From contig JAJONP010000032.1 of the NCBI GenBank assembly GCA_021323555.1, positions 1 through 15,542 of the forward strand: a stretch of DNA of 15,542 bases. Reading direction: 5' to 3'. The position numbers and the translations under genes are program-made. The notes under the pieces are model-generated. The model did no database searches and was not told the DNA's origin. It saw nothing but the letters and a program-made list of their open reading frames with translations. Shown here piece after piece: positions 1-7,426 of this stretch; position 1 is the first letter of the stretch; every line of letters begins with the position of its first letter. The DNA is from Gammaproteobacteria bacterium (GTDB taxonomy: Bacteria > Pseudomonadota > Gammaproteobacteria > DSM-16500).

Positions 1-113
1 AAATGTGCTCACATACACGTGTATGCTGCGCTATTTTTATAAAATTTTCGCACGACCTTGGCTCAAATCCGAACTTTTTGCGTAAAGTCAAAAGCCCCGC
101 GAACAGTTACCCT
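1..113. repeat. Dispersed palindromic repeat, left copy (partial)
   Basis: This stretch matches 11902-12014 in the same orientation with no gap and about 8 mismatches (roughly 93% identity). Homology stops at the TTACCCT near 107-113. Its centre holds the perfect palindrome CATACACGTGTATG, and the right arm (CTATTTTTATAAAATTTTCGCACG and onward) is present. The left arm seen in the other copy would lie left of position 1, so this copy is cut by the window edge. Together the two copies bracket the whole accessory gene cluster. It could be a non-autonomous mobile element or a structured intergenic repeat; no transposase is attached. Confidence 0.85.
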
Positions 114-147
114 ATAATTGCCAGTAATGTAATTTACTGGCAATTAT
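114..147. terminator. Perfect 14-bp hairpin downstream of the hydrolase gene
   Basis: ATAATTGCCAGTAA at 114-127 pairs perfectly with TTACTGGCAATTAT at 134-147 around a 6-base loop. It begins exactly where homology to the second palindromic repeat ends, and lies 21 bases past the stop codon of the minus-strand hydrolase gene. Placement suggests a transcription end or an mRNA 3' stabilising structure. There is no T-run after it on either strand, so intrinsic termination is not demonstrated. Confidence 0.45.
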
Positions 148-168
148 GGGGAAATAAGTAGGGAAACC

Positions 169-1728
169 TTAATGGTTGAAATAACTTGTAGTTAGATCAG
201 ATGTAATAGAAGGTTTTTCTGCTGGTGAAGCTGCTTTGAAAATATCATTATATGTCCTAAGACGGTTTCTTTCGTAAAAATAAGTTGTATCATTCTCTCC
301 TAAAACAAACATTCGCAAATCTCTGTACCGGAGTGTGTGTTCTGCAGTTCGAAGAATCAGTTTAGCAAACGGCGCATACTCTGGCTTTTGAAGTAAAGCC
401 CGTGCCACATAACCGGATTGAGTCGTAGAAAAAAAGGATGCCCAATTTCTATCTCTTTGTAAAGCCAATGCAAGAATGTTCCTAATAGCATGTGTCAGCT
501 CTTTTCTACTTTCAAATTTTTTATTCTTTGCCTCTGATAAATAGGATGATAAAAGAGTACCTTTAGTAGAATACTTGCTTTTATCTGATAAACCATTGTG
601 GACTTCCTGTATAAATGTTTGAAATAGTAAATCTGTGCTTTCTGGTAAAGGATCATCATCATGCAAATTAAATGTATTTATATGCGGAGGATAGATGCGC
701 ATTTGAAGATCAGCGTTATCTACAGGTTCTCCTTCTTTTTCTTCGTCTTCTTCGCTCCTTTTTAAAGATTTATGGTGTAAGTTTACATAATTTTTATTTG
801 GGTCAGTTTCTATTGTTACTCCCCGAATAGAATGGCAATGACGAGTAGCTTTTTTAAAACACCATTTTTTTGCTTTAGGAAATTGATTATAGAAAACATC
901 ATATGCTATATAAACATACAGAAAATTGTCTAATTTTATTGGTGCCTGGTCTTTTTGATAGGGTTTAAGAAATAATTCCCACTGATGCTGAAATTCAGTT
1001 CCACAATCTGATAAAAACTCTTTGACACGCATAAAAGTAATTAGACTATGTGGGAAAATATATACTGCTGGCAAACCATCATTATCTAATTTAGACTCTA
1101 CGCATTGTATTCCTGAATGACCGCCTGGCATGACATCCTCTTCTACTTGAGCTTGTTGAGGATACTTTGGTAGCAATGGCGCATGAAACATATAATCTTT
1201 ATGGGGTATATTAGTATAAAGTGCTAATACTTTTTTTAGAGTTCTGCAACTTGATAAATCTTTGACTTTATTCGCAAGCGTCTTAGAAAATATATCTAAT
1301 TTTTTTGCGCTGGTGATGAGATTTCCTGGTACTGGATCTACAAGAGCAAGATTAATCTCCAATAAATCTTCGTCAAAATTTCCTAGCATTTGCGCAAGCA
1401 TTAACGCAGCTATTCCACCACGGCTATGGCCATAGCAATTTAATCTCACTTTTTTACCCTGTTTAAGTAAGTCGATGACTTTTTGTTTGACGCTGCGACA
1501 TTGATATTCTAACCCAGTACCAAAAATAAACCCTTTTATTCCATTTGTAAGCGTGGTACCAGAAAACCCTTGTTTTAATTGAGTCTCTGTTTCTTTAGTA
1601 TTTTGATATAAGAAACTTCCAAGAGGACACTCCTTATCCTCATCCGTCTCGCCAGTATCCTCTATATCATGAGCAGTTCCACTAAAATAGACTGTGAGAA
1701 TAGTTATTTTTTCTGAAAACTCAGACAT
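169..1728 (-). CDS. Alpha/beta hydrolase, candidate secreted lipase-type effector
   Basis: The 519-residue product has an alpha/beta-hydrolase N-terminal half. Counting from the TTG one codon upstream of the chosen start, residues 13-19 (TVYFSGT) resemble the first strand of DUF2235/Tle1-type phospholipases. GHSRGG at 101-106 is the nucleophile elbow with Ser103. VDPVPG at 131-136 offers Asp132, and PGGHSG at 202-207 offers His205, so a Ser-Asp-His triad is plausible. The C-terminal third is helical and charged, with an acidic stretch (SEEDEEKEGE) near residue 325. No signal peptide or membrane segment is seen, which fits a type IV or VI secreted protein better than a Sec substrate. The ATG at 1728 is chosen because AGGA lies 8 bases before it; the TTG at 1731 is an alternative. 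A sigma70-like promoter lies about 35 bases upstream inside a duplicated region. Substrate is unknown; lipid or ester hydrolysis is inferred from the fold only. Confidence 0.75.
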   Translation of the reverse strand: MSEFSEKITILTVYFSGTAHDIEDTGETDEDKECPLGSFLYQNTKETETQLKQGFSGTTLTNGIKGFIFGTGLEYQCRSVKQKVIDLLKQGKKVRLNCYGHSRGGIAALMLAQMLGNFDEDLLEINLALVDPVPGNLITSAKKLDIFSKTLANKVKDLSSCRTLKKVLALYTNIPHKDYMFHAPLLPKYPQQAQVEEDVMPGGHSGIQCVESKLDNDGLPAVYIFPHSLITFMRVKEFLSDCGTEFQHQWELFLKPYQKDQAPIKLDNFLYVYIAYDVFYNQFPKAKKWCFKKATRHCHSIRGVTIETDPNKNYVNLHHKSLKRSEEDEEKEGEPVDNADLQMRIYPPHINTFNLHDDDPLPESTDLLFQTFIQEVHNGLSDKSKYSTKGTLLSSYLSEAKNKKFESRKELTHAIRNILALALQRDRNWASFFSTTQSGYVARALLQKPEYAPFAKLILRTAEHTLRYRDLRMFVLGENDTTYFYERNRLRTYNDIFKAASPAEKPSITSDLTTSYFNH

Positions 1729-1767
1729 CAAATTTTTCCTCGATTACTCTATAAATATTATGGCGAA

Positions 1768-1796
1768 ATTATACTCAATTACGGTTAATTAAGCAA
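1768..1796 (-). promoter_or_regulatory. Sigma70-type promoter for the hydrolase gene
   Basis: On the minus strand, TTGCTT (1791-1796) and TATAAT (1768-1773) are separated by exactly 17 bases, with a perfect -10 hexamer. The start point would be near 1761, giving a leader of about 33 bases before the ATG at 1728. The same arrangement is repeated at 3098-3126. Confidence 0.7.
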
Positions 1797-1816
1797 ATCC
1801 TATACCCTCTAAAATA

Positions 1817-1828
1817 AATGCATGCATT
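1817..1828. promoter_or_regulatory. 12-bp palindrome upstream of promoter, possible operator
   Basis: AATGCATGCATT is a perfect palindrome centred about 61 bases upstream of the predicted start point, a spacing typical of class I activator sites. It is conserved unchanged in the second copy at 3147-3158. No known regulator consensus was recognised, so an operator role is inferred from symmetry and placement only. Confidence 0.3.
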
Positions 1829-1941
1829 ATATGACACGATATATGAGCGTTTCGAGGCGTTTTTTCTCTACAGATTGTCGCATGGATGGCTGTTAAGTGA
1901 TTTTGTTTGAAGAGTTATAACAACCGCGCTCCCCTGCCTTA

Positions 1942-3042
1942 CTAGCAATTGAAGTCTATATTTTCCTTTTCTTCACTGTCATAGTCATAAGTGCCTGGTA
2001 ATTTATGAATCCAGGGATTGGCGGGATTGTAAAAAATGCTATTTCTAAATGTTCCTAAAAAAGTAGTATCTTCACGAGTTGAATTTCCAAATCCAGCTAA
2101 ACTAATTACTTCAGCTATCAAAGGATCAATCTGATGCACTGTCTCCGCTTGAGCAGTATTATTTACAGCAGTTTTTGAAGCTTGTTGTAATGAAAATTGA
2201 ATAGCACGTCGATGTTTTATTTTTAATTTCTGATGCTCTTTTAATACGTCATCTCTTTGAATATAATTTTCTATTCTTGCTGGAAGAAAACCCTCTCTAT
2301 CCCAAACCGCAGAAAAGAAAAAAGCATCCATTTTTTGCATAGCCAATAGTTCTTTTTTATTATCCTTACTAGGAACAATTAATGCAACAGGCAGCCCTTC
2401 GATACTTGGTTCATGTCCAGAACTACTTAACCCACAATAACAAGCCAAACATGGAAATAATCCAAAAATTTTCTCCCCACCAAAGAAATTTTTCTCGTCC
2501 TTTAACTCAATAATCGACAGCATATATTTTTCCATTCGGTGTCCTTGCAATTCATTAATCTTTGGATGATTCTTAAGTTTTACCCTATTACCACTATTAT
2601 CTTCATAAAACATTTGGGTTAGTTTGTTTTTATTGATAGACCTATGAATTTCATCATTGCTGTAATCCAGTTGCGCTAATTTTTCCTCATCTACAGGGAG
2701 AACTTCTACCTCCAGAATATCTTTTTCTAATAGTCTTCCTTTATAACCTACATACTTATAGACAGCATACGATAAAGGAACAGATATAATTGTTAAAGCT
2801 AGGGCTGTTATATGTTTAAAAATAGAAAGAAAGTTTGAAATTCCATATAATAACTTTTTAAAAGGACTATCAAGTATACAGGCATGTTTTATTAAAAAAG
2901 GCACGACAAATAGATAATCTAAAAATCCCATTACTTCAAAACTACCTGTAAGAGAACCCCATACAATCACAGCCCATATCAAAAAATTATCTTTATAGAG
3001 AGTCTGGGAGTCTGTAAAATAAAAAAATGGGTTAAATTCCAT
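1942..3042 (-). CDS. Membrane protein of unknown function, effector-like
   Basis: I do not recognise the family of this 366-residue protein. The N-terminal 100 residues are hydrophobic, with probable membrane segments near residues 20-34, 38-56 and 64-98. The remainder is soluble and mixed-charge, including a Cys-containing segment (LFPCLACYCGL, about 195-205). The C-terminus is acidic (SEEKENIDFNC), similar to the Glu-rich tails associated with Dot/Icm translocation; that link is only suggestive. The ATG at 3042 is preceded by a weak AAGG about 14 bases upstream, so initiation may be inefficient. The gene is flanked on both sides by 205-bp direct repeats, so it looks like an insert between the histone-like gene and the hydrolase gene, or the product of a local duplication. 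Its promoter (3098-3126) is the same as that of the hydrolase gene, suggesting co-expression. Confidence 0.65.
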   Translation of the reverse strand: MEFNPFFYFTDSQTLYKDNFLIWAVIVWGSLTGSFEVMGFLDYLFVVPFLIKHACILDSPFKKLLYGISNFLSIFKHITALALTIISVPLSYAVYKYVGYKGRLLEKDILEVEVLPVDEEKLAQLDYSNDEIHRSINKNKLTQMFYEDNSGNRVKLKNHPKINELQGHRMEKYMLSIIELKDEKNFFGGEKIFGLFPCLACYCGLSSSGHEPSIEGLPVALIVPSKDNKKELLAMQKMDAFFFSAVWDREGFLPARIENYIQRDDVLKEHQKLKIKHRRAIQFSLQQASKTAVNNTAQAETVHQIDPLIAEVISLAGFGNSTREDTTFLGTFRNSIFYNPANPWIHKLPGTYDYDSEEKENIDFNC

Positions 3043-3060
3043 AAATAAGTGCTAGCCTTA

Positions 3061-3265
3061 AATTTTTTCTCTATTACTCTATAAATATTATGGCGAAATT
3101 ATACTCAACTACGGTTAATTAAGCAAATCCTATACCCTCTAAAATAAATGCATGCATTATATGACACGATACATGAGCGTTTCGAGGCGTTTTTTCTCTA
3201 CAGATTGTCGCATGGATGGCTGTTAAGTGATTTGGTTTGAAGAGTTATAACAACCGCGCTCCCCT
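3061..3265. repeat. 205-bp direct repeat, copy B (promoter region of the membrane protein gene)
   Basis: This is the second copy of 1731-1935, offset by 1330 bases. It starts 18 bases before the ATG of the membrane protein gene and ends at CGCTCCCCT, which here forms the left arm of the hairpin at 3257-3300. Because this copy keeps a complete hairpin at its border while copy A has only the left arm, copy B may be nearer the original arrangement. Confidence 0.95.
3098..3126 (-). promoter_or_regulatory. Sigma70-type promoter for the membrane protein gene
   Basis: TTGCTT (3121-3126), a 17-base spacer and TATAAT (3098-3103) on the minus strand reproduce the promoter of copy A with one spacer difference. 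The leader to the ATG at 3042 would be about 49 bases. Confidence 0.65.
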
Positions 3266-3300
3266 CTTTCCTACCTGATTAGCAGAAAAGAAGGGGAGCG
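3257..3300 (-). terminator. GC-rich hairpin downstream of the histone-like gene
   Basis: CGCTCCCCTCTTTC (3257-3270) pairs with GAAAAGAAGGGGAGCG (3285-3300), with two single-base bulges and a loop of 14 bases. It lies 18 bases beyond the stop codon of the small lysine-rich gene. No T-run follows in the minus direction, so it may be a Rho-assisted end or a 3' stabiliser instead of a classical terminator. Its left arm is part of direct repeat copy B. Confidence 0.5.
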
Positions 3301-3318
3301 GGTGATAGAGATTGAAGA

Positions 3319-3492
3319 TTACTTAGTAGTACGTTTAACTGTCTTACGTTTTACAGTTTTCTTTTTAGCAGGTTTTTTTGCTATTTTCTTTACGGCCTTT
3401 ACTACTTTTTTCGCGGTTTTCTTAGCAGCAGCCTTTATTTTTTTAGCTACTGGTTTTTTCTTTGTTACTGTCTTCCTTTTCTTTACTGGCAT
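3319..3492 (-). CDS. Small histone H1-like DNA-binding protein
   Basis: This 57-residue product starts MPVKKRKTVTKKK and consists of repeated Lys-Lys-Ala/Val-Ala-Lys units (for example KAAAKKTAKK and AVKKIAKKPAKKK), ending KRKTVKRTTK. The composition is that of bacterial H1-like proteins, such as chlamydial Hc1/Hc2 tails and Coxiella Hq1, which bind and compact DNA, often in developmental forms of intracellular bacteria. An upstream in-frame ATG at 3498 would add two residues. The ATG at 3492 is preferred because AGGA sits 7 bases before it, whereas it almost touches the upstream ATG. The gene lies 146 bases downstream of the first U-box gene on the same strand and is followed by a hairpin. 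It may act on bacterial or host chromatin; the sequence does not distinguish these. Confidence 0.8.
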   Translation of the reverse strand: MPVKKRKTVTKKKPVAKKIKAAAKKTAKKVVKAVKKIAKKPAKKKTVKRKTVKRTTK

Positions 3493-3638
3493 AGTCATAT
3501 CCTTTAACAGTTAAATGAATGAGAGATAAGAATATAACAAATTTTTTTAAATGTCGATACTTCTGTTTTATCCTATAGTTAGTAAGGGTTATCGCCTTCC
3601 AAAAGCGCTTTTCTAGTAAAATCTCTCACGTGTTAATG

Positions 3639-5468
3639 TTATATGAGTATTTCCCCCATTCGTATATAGCGGTGTTTATTATTTCTTGGTAAATAATCCT
3701 CATGTAAGTTTTCTAGTTGATGCTTACGTATATCTCTCAGGCGCCGTAAGGCTGCAATATCCATATTATAAGGAGAACATGCATCTCCTCCTTGCTGGCA
3801 ATACGGATCATTCCCCCTCACATATACATATCCATACTTACTCCGCTCGGAAAGGATCGAAAACCATTCTTCTTGATAAGTATTGAAAGAGACAGTGCGA
3901 ACACGCGGTAAGCCACGCTTTCTAAAATTAGGCTCAGGATAGAATGGCCGATCAGGCCGACAATATTCATTCACAACGTGTGCGGGTAAGAGTAATTGCT
4001 CTTGCGCAATTCGTTCACGCCCCTCATTCCTTAATAGTTCATGTTCTCCTAATTGATGATACTTCAATTTAGTTATATAACTATCTAACACATCGATGAA
4101 TGGGTTTAAGTCAAAATGGATACCATGCTCTGTGCCATTTTCTTCCAAGGCTTGCAATTGCATCGTAACTTCTTCTTTCGGTATCCAATTTAACAGCATC
4201 TCCCACATATGCCAGTCCATCGCCCAGACGGCATATTGGAAGCCTGTAATATGTTTAAAGGTGCGGTTAGATAAATCTGTTACTGTACCTGCCCCTAAAG
4301 CTAATCTCCTGTTTACTTTAAGCATGGCTTCAGCTTTCTCTTGTTCGCCTTCGGCGACCAAACGCAGGAATGTTGAAAGCTTAGACGATGCAGTCTTTGG
4401 ATTTGGAAAAAATATTCGAGGGTTATAAGCTATTTGACATTTTCTTCTATATTCAGCGTCTTTTCGCTCTGCTTGTTGTTGTAATAGGGATAATTCTTCA
4501 TTAAAGCGTCCACCCCAAGAAATTACTTGACGGACCCATAAGCTATTTTTCTGGAGGATGCTAACACATAAAACCCTACTAAGAATCTCTTGTGATTCAG
4601 GCGGTAGTGGCCGAGTTAACTGAAAAGAGGCGAGAGCATCGCCCATCCACGCCATCAGATTCAGGATAAGATCCTCTGATTTAGTGTGGCATAGAGCATG
4701 TTCTAACGGTAATTTACCCACGAAATCAGAACAAAGTAAGCTTGCCAAGCCTAATCCTTTCTGCTGGTTTTCCAGTAACTCAAGAAGAAGGATAAGGTTA
4801 TCTTTGCGTAATGCAGCATGATGTAGTGGAAATCTTTTTGTTTTTTCATCCATCGCAAGCAGTAACCGTTTATCTCTTTGAACAAGTTTTCGAATGATTG
4901 CAGTATTAGCTCCGTAGCAAGCTTCTTTCATTTTTCGAACCCATCCAACAGGTAAGTATTGTTGATAAGCCAAATCAGGATGCTTTTCAAGAAATTCACG
5001 GATTTTTAACAGATACTGCTTGTTACTAGTAATTTTTTTATTAGCAAGCTTCAAATTTGTCATAGGTGATGTATCACATCCATTCGGAGAGCGCCATAAC
5101 CACTCAATAATGGCTTCGCGTTCATAAACCTGGCCATCAGATGTTGATACAGGATCGCACATGATAAGTCCTGTAATAGGGCATGATAATGACATCACTT
5201 CATTACTGTCTTTATCATCATCTACCAGTGGAGAGGGATAGAGAAGTGATTGTAAATGTTTCCACGCGGCTTCATCCGAACGTAAATCAGGAAGAGCTTT
5301 TGGTAAAGATAAAGGCATCATACTCGGCGCTTGCGGATCGTCTTTTTCTTCTGAAGCAATCGCAGTTTGCCTACGTTTTCGTCTCATAGCTATGTATTGC
5401 TGTTCCCTGAACACCCTGTTAGTTTCTTCAATCGTCTCTACAATAGCATCCCAAATCGACCTTAACAT
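3639..5468 (-). CDS. U-box / ankyrin-like E3 ubiquitin ligase, candidate effector (copy 1)
   Basis: The 609-residue protein carries a clear U-box at about residues 94-160: SCPITGLIMCDPV, then DGQVYEREAIIEWL, then SPMTNLKL. This eukaryotic-type fold recruits E2 enzymes, and bacterial examples such as Legionella LubX are host-directed ligases. Residues about 175-262 look like degenerate ankyrin repeats (FPLHHAAL at 213-220, LPLEHAL at 253-259), a likely substrate-binding region. A C-terminal module with LPAHVVNEYCRPDRPF recalls tails of Legionella-type effectors, from memory and not checked. No signal peptide is seen. GAGGA 8 bases before the ATG supports the start. It is divergent from the membrane protein gene at 5715 and paralogous to the U-box gene at 7427-9160 (roughly 60% identity from U-box through ankyrin region). 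Unlike that paralogue it lacks the insert before the U-box and has a longer C-terminus ending GEILI. Confidence 0.85.
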   Translation of the reverse strand: MLRSIWDAIVETIEETNRVFREQQYIAMRRKRRQTAIASEEKDDPQAPSMMPLSLPKALPDLRSDEAAWKHLQSLLYPSPLVDDDKDSNEVMSLSCPITGLIMCDPVSTSDGQVYEREAIIEWLWRSPNGCDTSPMTNLKLANKKITSNKQYLLKIREFLEKHPDLAYQQYLPVGWVRKMKEACYGANTAIIRKLVQRDKRLLLAMDEKTKRFPLHHAALRKDNLILLLELLENQQKGLGLASLLCSDFVGKLPLEHALCHTKSEDLILNLMAWMGDALASFQLTRPLPPESQEILSRVLCVSILQKNSLWVRQVISWGGRFNEELSLLQQQAERKDAEYRRKCQIAYNPRIFFPNPKTASSKLSTFLRLVAEGEQEKAEAMLKVNRRLALGAGTVTDLSNRTFKHITGFQYAVWAMDWHMWEMLLNWIPKEEVTMQLQALEENGTEHGIHFDLNPFIDVLDSYITKLKYHQLGEHELLRNEGRERIAQEQLLLPAHVVNEYCRPDRPFYPEPNFRKRGLPRVRTVSFNTYQEEWFSILSERSKYGYVYVRGNDPYCQQGGDACSPYNMDIAALRRLRDIRKHQLENLHEDYLPRNNKHRYIRMGEILI

Positions 5469-5714
5469 AGATTTTTCCTCAAATAATTTTCATTCAGTAA
5501 GGCATGGAAGTTTACAGGAATGATTTCCTTTTTGATTTAGGAAATTAGAGTAATTTTTTGTAAGATTAATGCGGGGTGTCTATGTCTCCCCTCCTGATTA
5601 ATAAAGAATTATCGCCTTTTAGGAAAATAGGTATCAAGGTATATTTTTATGATCTATTCTATAGATAATTTTTTAGGTATAATGCGTTCACGTACCCACC
5701 GACATGGAAGCTAT
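5469..5714. promoter_or_regulatory. Divergent control region of module 1
   Basis: This region separates the U-box gene and the membrane protein gene and is homologous to 9161-9423. From 5535 onward the two align at a constant offset of 3710 bases, including a block at 5535-5574 (ATTTAGGAAATT through GCGG) with 36 of 40 bases identical. On the plus strand TATAAT at 5678-5683 is a good -10 element, conserved at 9388-9393, though the -35 is weak. The shared block in the middle is a candidate common regulatory site for both directions. Confidence 0.55.
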
Positions 5715-7292
5715 ATGGTACAACAAACAGAAAACGTGCAGAACAAACCAGTATTATCAGTTATTCTAAACCCATCTCACTTTAATAAAGTAACAGATTT
5801 GGAAAAAATCTTTCTTCTACTTGAATCAGCAGACGCAGACTCTCGTAATCAACAGCAAAACGAATACATGTCAGTATTAGCTTCTGCATTGTTTATTGCC
5901 TATACGGAGGGAAAAGAGGCTGAAGGAGGTAATCCTGGCTGGGCACCTGATGAGCAGAAAGCAGGTTTTTATTTAGCAAAAATATTAACGACAGCTTCAT
6001 CAGAAAGTCTCGTGGATAATACTTTATTTTGGTTTGCTTGGCTGACATCTGCGCGATTAGCTCTTTTACGTGTGTTTCGCGAATATTGGGTATTAAATTC
6101 GATGGATCCCACGAAGTATGCATTTAATTTTCGTAATTTCCAATTCTCTTATCTACCAGAAATTGTAATTTGCCTTTATAAGCTTTTTAGTCACTCTTGC
6201 CGTCCCAAAAAACCAATGGATAAATGGTATACTATCCGTTTCGAATGGAAACGCTTTTGGCAAATCTTATACGATAGAAAATTTTTCGGTATATTATCGA
6301 ATGCCTGTGTCTGGCTTCTTGTAAACGTCATTGGTTACTGCGTAGCGCCCTGGTTATCTGCCTTGATTAATCTCGCAGGTTTTGCATTTGATATTGCCCA
6401 TGATTTTTATATAACAAATCAGGAATTGAAAGAATATCAAGAATTAGATGAAGAACTCTGTTCAGAGGGTCAGCTAGTAAAAAACGACAATACGAATCTC
6501 TTAGGGAAAAAAATAAAAGAACTCACTTTTGCACGCAACTATGCAACTGTTGTCGCAATCGCTATTTTTATTGGAATGCTATTGTTTTATGCCCCTGTTT
6601 TAATACCTGCAGCCCATGCCTATTTCAGCCTAAGCACAGGATGGTGTGCCGTCACTGCTACATTGGCTTTGAAAAACCTCGAACCACTCAAGAACATTCT
6701 TGGAATAGTAGGCGCTACCCTTATTATAATCTTTGCAATAGGATGGAATTTTTTAAAAGGTAAATTAAAAAACCTATTAGATAGGGATTTTTATGAAAAA
6801 ACATGGAATTTCTTAAAAAATAATAAAATAGAAGGCATTCTCCCTACCGTTTTCTTTGCGAGTGTTATTACCCTTTCTTTCCTAGGTACACTTCCTATTA
6901 TTCCGCTTTATGCTTTGATGCTCTGTCCTCCCATCATTATTTTCGGAGTAGTTAAAGCAATATCCTGGTTGTGGCAAGGAAAATCGCACGCTCATTGTGA
7001 TACACTTCTCGTGGAGGAAGAACCAAAGGATAGCTCTAATACTTTTGACATTATTAAAAATCTTAAAACGTTAGCACGCCAATATAAACCAGATAAACCA
7101 GAAGATTTGGCAAAAGAGTTTAGAAAAGCGATAAAGATATGGGGAGAACTTGATAATAAAAAAGGGGAAACGGATGCGTTAGCGGTTTTTACTTCAAAAT
7201 CAGGAAATAGCCGTTCAAGTAATAGTGACCCTATGACAGAAGAGCCTCACAACCTTACCAATAGGCTAATCGCAGGGCAATCGCATTCATAG
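5715..7292 (+). CDS. Multi-pass membrane protein, unknown function (module 1)
   Basis: The protein has 525 residues if started at 5715. It has a soluble N-terminus of about 100 residues, then probable membrane segments near 104-121, 192-223, 277-301, 326-346 and 373-419, and a short polar, charged tail ending SDPMTEEPHN and onward. The GFAFDIAHD motif between membrane segments is shared with the paralogue at 9424-11841, as are FLAK/YLAK, NTLFWF, FYAPVL and VKAISW. An upstream in-frame ATG at 5649 would add 22 residues. It is rejected because that stretch aligns with the promoter region of the paralogue and contains a TATAAT at 5678-5683; the ATG at 5715 aligns with the paralogue's start and has GGAAG 6 bases before it. 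I do not recognise the family. Being divergent from and co-duplicated with a U-box ligase gene suggests a functional pair, for example a membrane-inserted partner or substrate. Confidence 0.75.
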   Translation: MVQQTENVQNKPVLSVILNPSHFNKVTDLEKIFLLLESADADSRNQQQNEYMSVLASALFIAYTEGKEAEGGNPGWAPDEQKAGFYLAKILTTASSESLVDNTLFWFAWLTSARLALLRVFREYWVLNSMDPTKYAFNFRNFQFSYLPEIVICLYKLFSHSCRPKKPMDKWYTIRFEWKRFWQILYDRKFFGILSNACVWLLVNVIGYCVAPWLSALINLAGFAFDIAHDFYITNQELKEYQELDEELCSEGQLVKNDNTNLLGKKIKELTFARNYATVVAIAIFIGMLLFYAPVLIPAAHAYFSLSTGWCAVTATLALKNLEPLKNILGIVGATLIIIFAIGWNFLKGKLKNLLDRDFYEKTWNFLKNNKIEGILPTVFFASVITLSFLGTLPIIPLYALMLCPPIIIFGVVKAISWLWQGKSHAHCDTLLVEEEPKDSSNTFDIIKNLKTLARQYKPDKPEDLAKEFRKAIKIWGELDNKKGETDALAVFTSKSGNSRSSNSDPMTEEPHNLTNRLIAGQSHS

Positions 7293-7303
7293 GATTGCCC
7301 TGC
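7272..7303 (+). terminator. Perfect 11-bp GC-rich hairpin overlapping the stop codon
   Basis: GCAGGGCAATC (7272-7282) pairs perfectly with GATTGCCCTGC (7293-7303) around a 10-base loop that contains the TAG stop of the membrane protein gene. It is a strong stem but lacks a following T-run. It probably protects or ends the transcript between two convergent genes. Confidence 0.5.
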
Positions 7304-7426
7304 CGCTCTTCCAAGCCATACACTCGGCACATAAACACAATGCCCAGCGTTTAATTTTGCTGCAACGGTATATTTCTTCAGTTTAGTCTTATTAATTTAA
7401 GACCAATATTACCTGGGTACGTTCTC

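Larger units (their letters stand above)
1731..1935. repeat. 205-bp direct repeat, copy A (promoter region of the hydrolase gene)
   Basis: This region aligns without gaps to 3061-3265 with 5 mismatches (about 97.5% identity). It covers the whole upstream region of the hydrolase gene, including the promoter at 1768-1796 and the 12-bp palindrome at 1817-1828. Identity stops sharply at CGCTCCCCT (1927-1935), just before the end of the neighbouring membrane protein gene. The two copies bracket the gene at 1942-3042 as direct repeats. Confidence 0.95.

Noticed and set aside
1783..1796. TTAATTAA next to the -35 element, considered as a PmrA-type site known from Legionella and Coxiella effectors
   Set aside because: It does not show the two spaced direct half-sites expected, and AT-rich sequence makes this match common by chance.
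1827..1883. Minus-strand 18-codon frame (MRQSVEKKRLETL and onward) conserved in both 205-bp repeats (also 3157-3213)
   Set aside because: It lies upstream of the predicted promoter, has no ribosome site, and its conservation is explained by the recent duplication.
3302..3514. Plus-strand 70-codon frame rich in Phe and Leu
   Set aside because: It is the antisense image of the lysine-rich histone-like gene; AAA/AAG codons read backwards give TTT/CTT. It starts with GTG and has no credible ribosome site.
3601..3612. AAAAGCGCTTTT palindrome between the first U-box gene and the histone-like gene
   Set aside because: It has no room for a loop and no T-run, and a 12-bp palindrome alone is weak evidence of a site.
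4096..4428. Plus-strand 110-codon frame, with similar ones at 3686-3886, 5183-5389 and 8022-8219
   Set aside because: These lie antisense within the U-box genes, have no recognisable motifs, and are expected shadows of long real genes.
7386..7403. GTCTTA/TAAGAC small hairpin after the second U-box gene
   Set aside because: A 6-bp AT-rich stem without a T-run is too weak to call a terminator.
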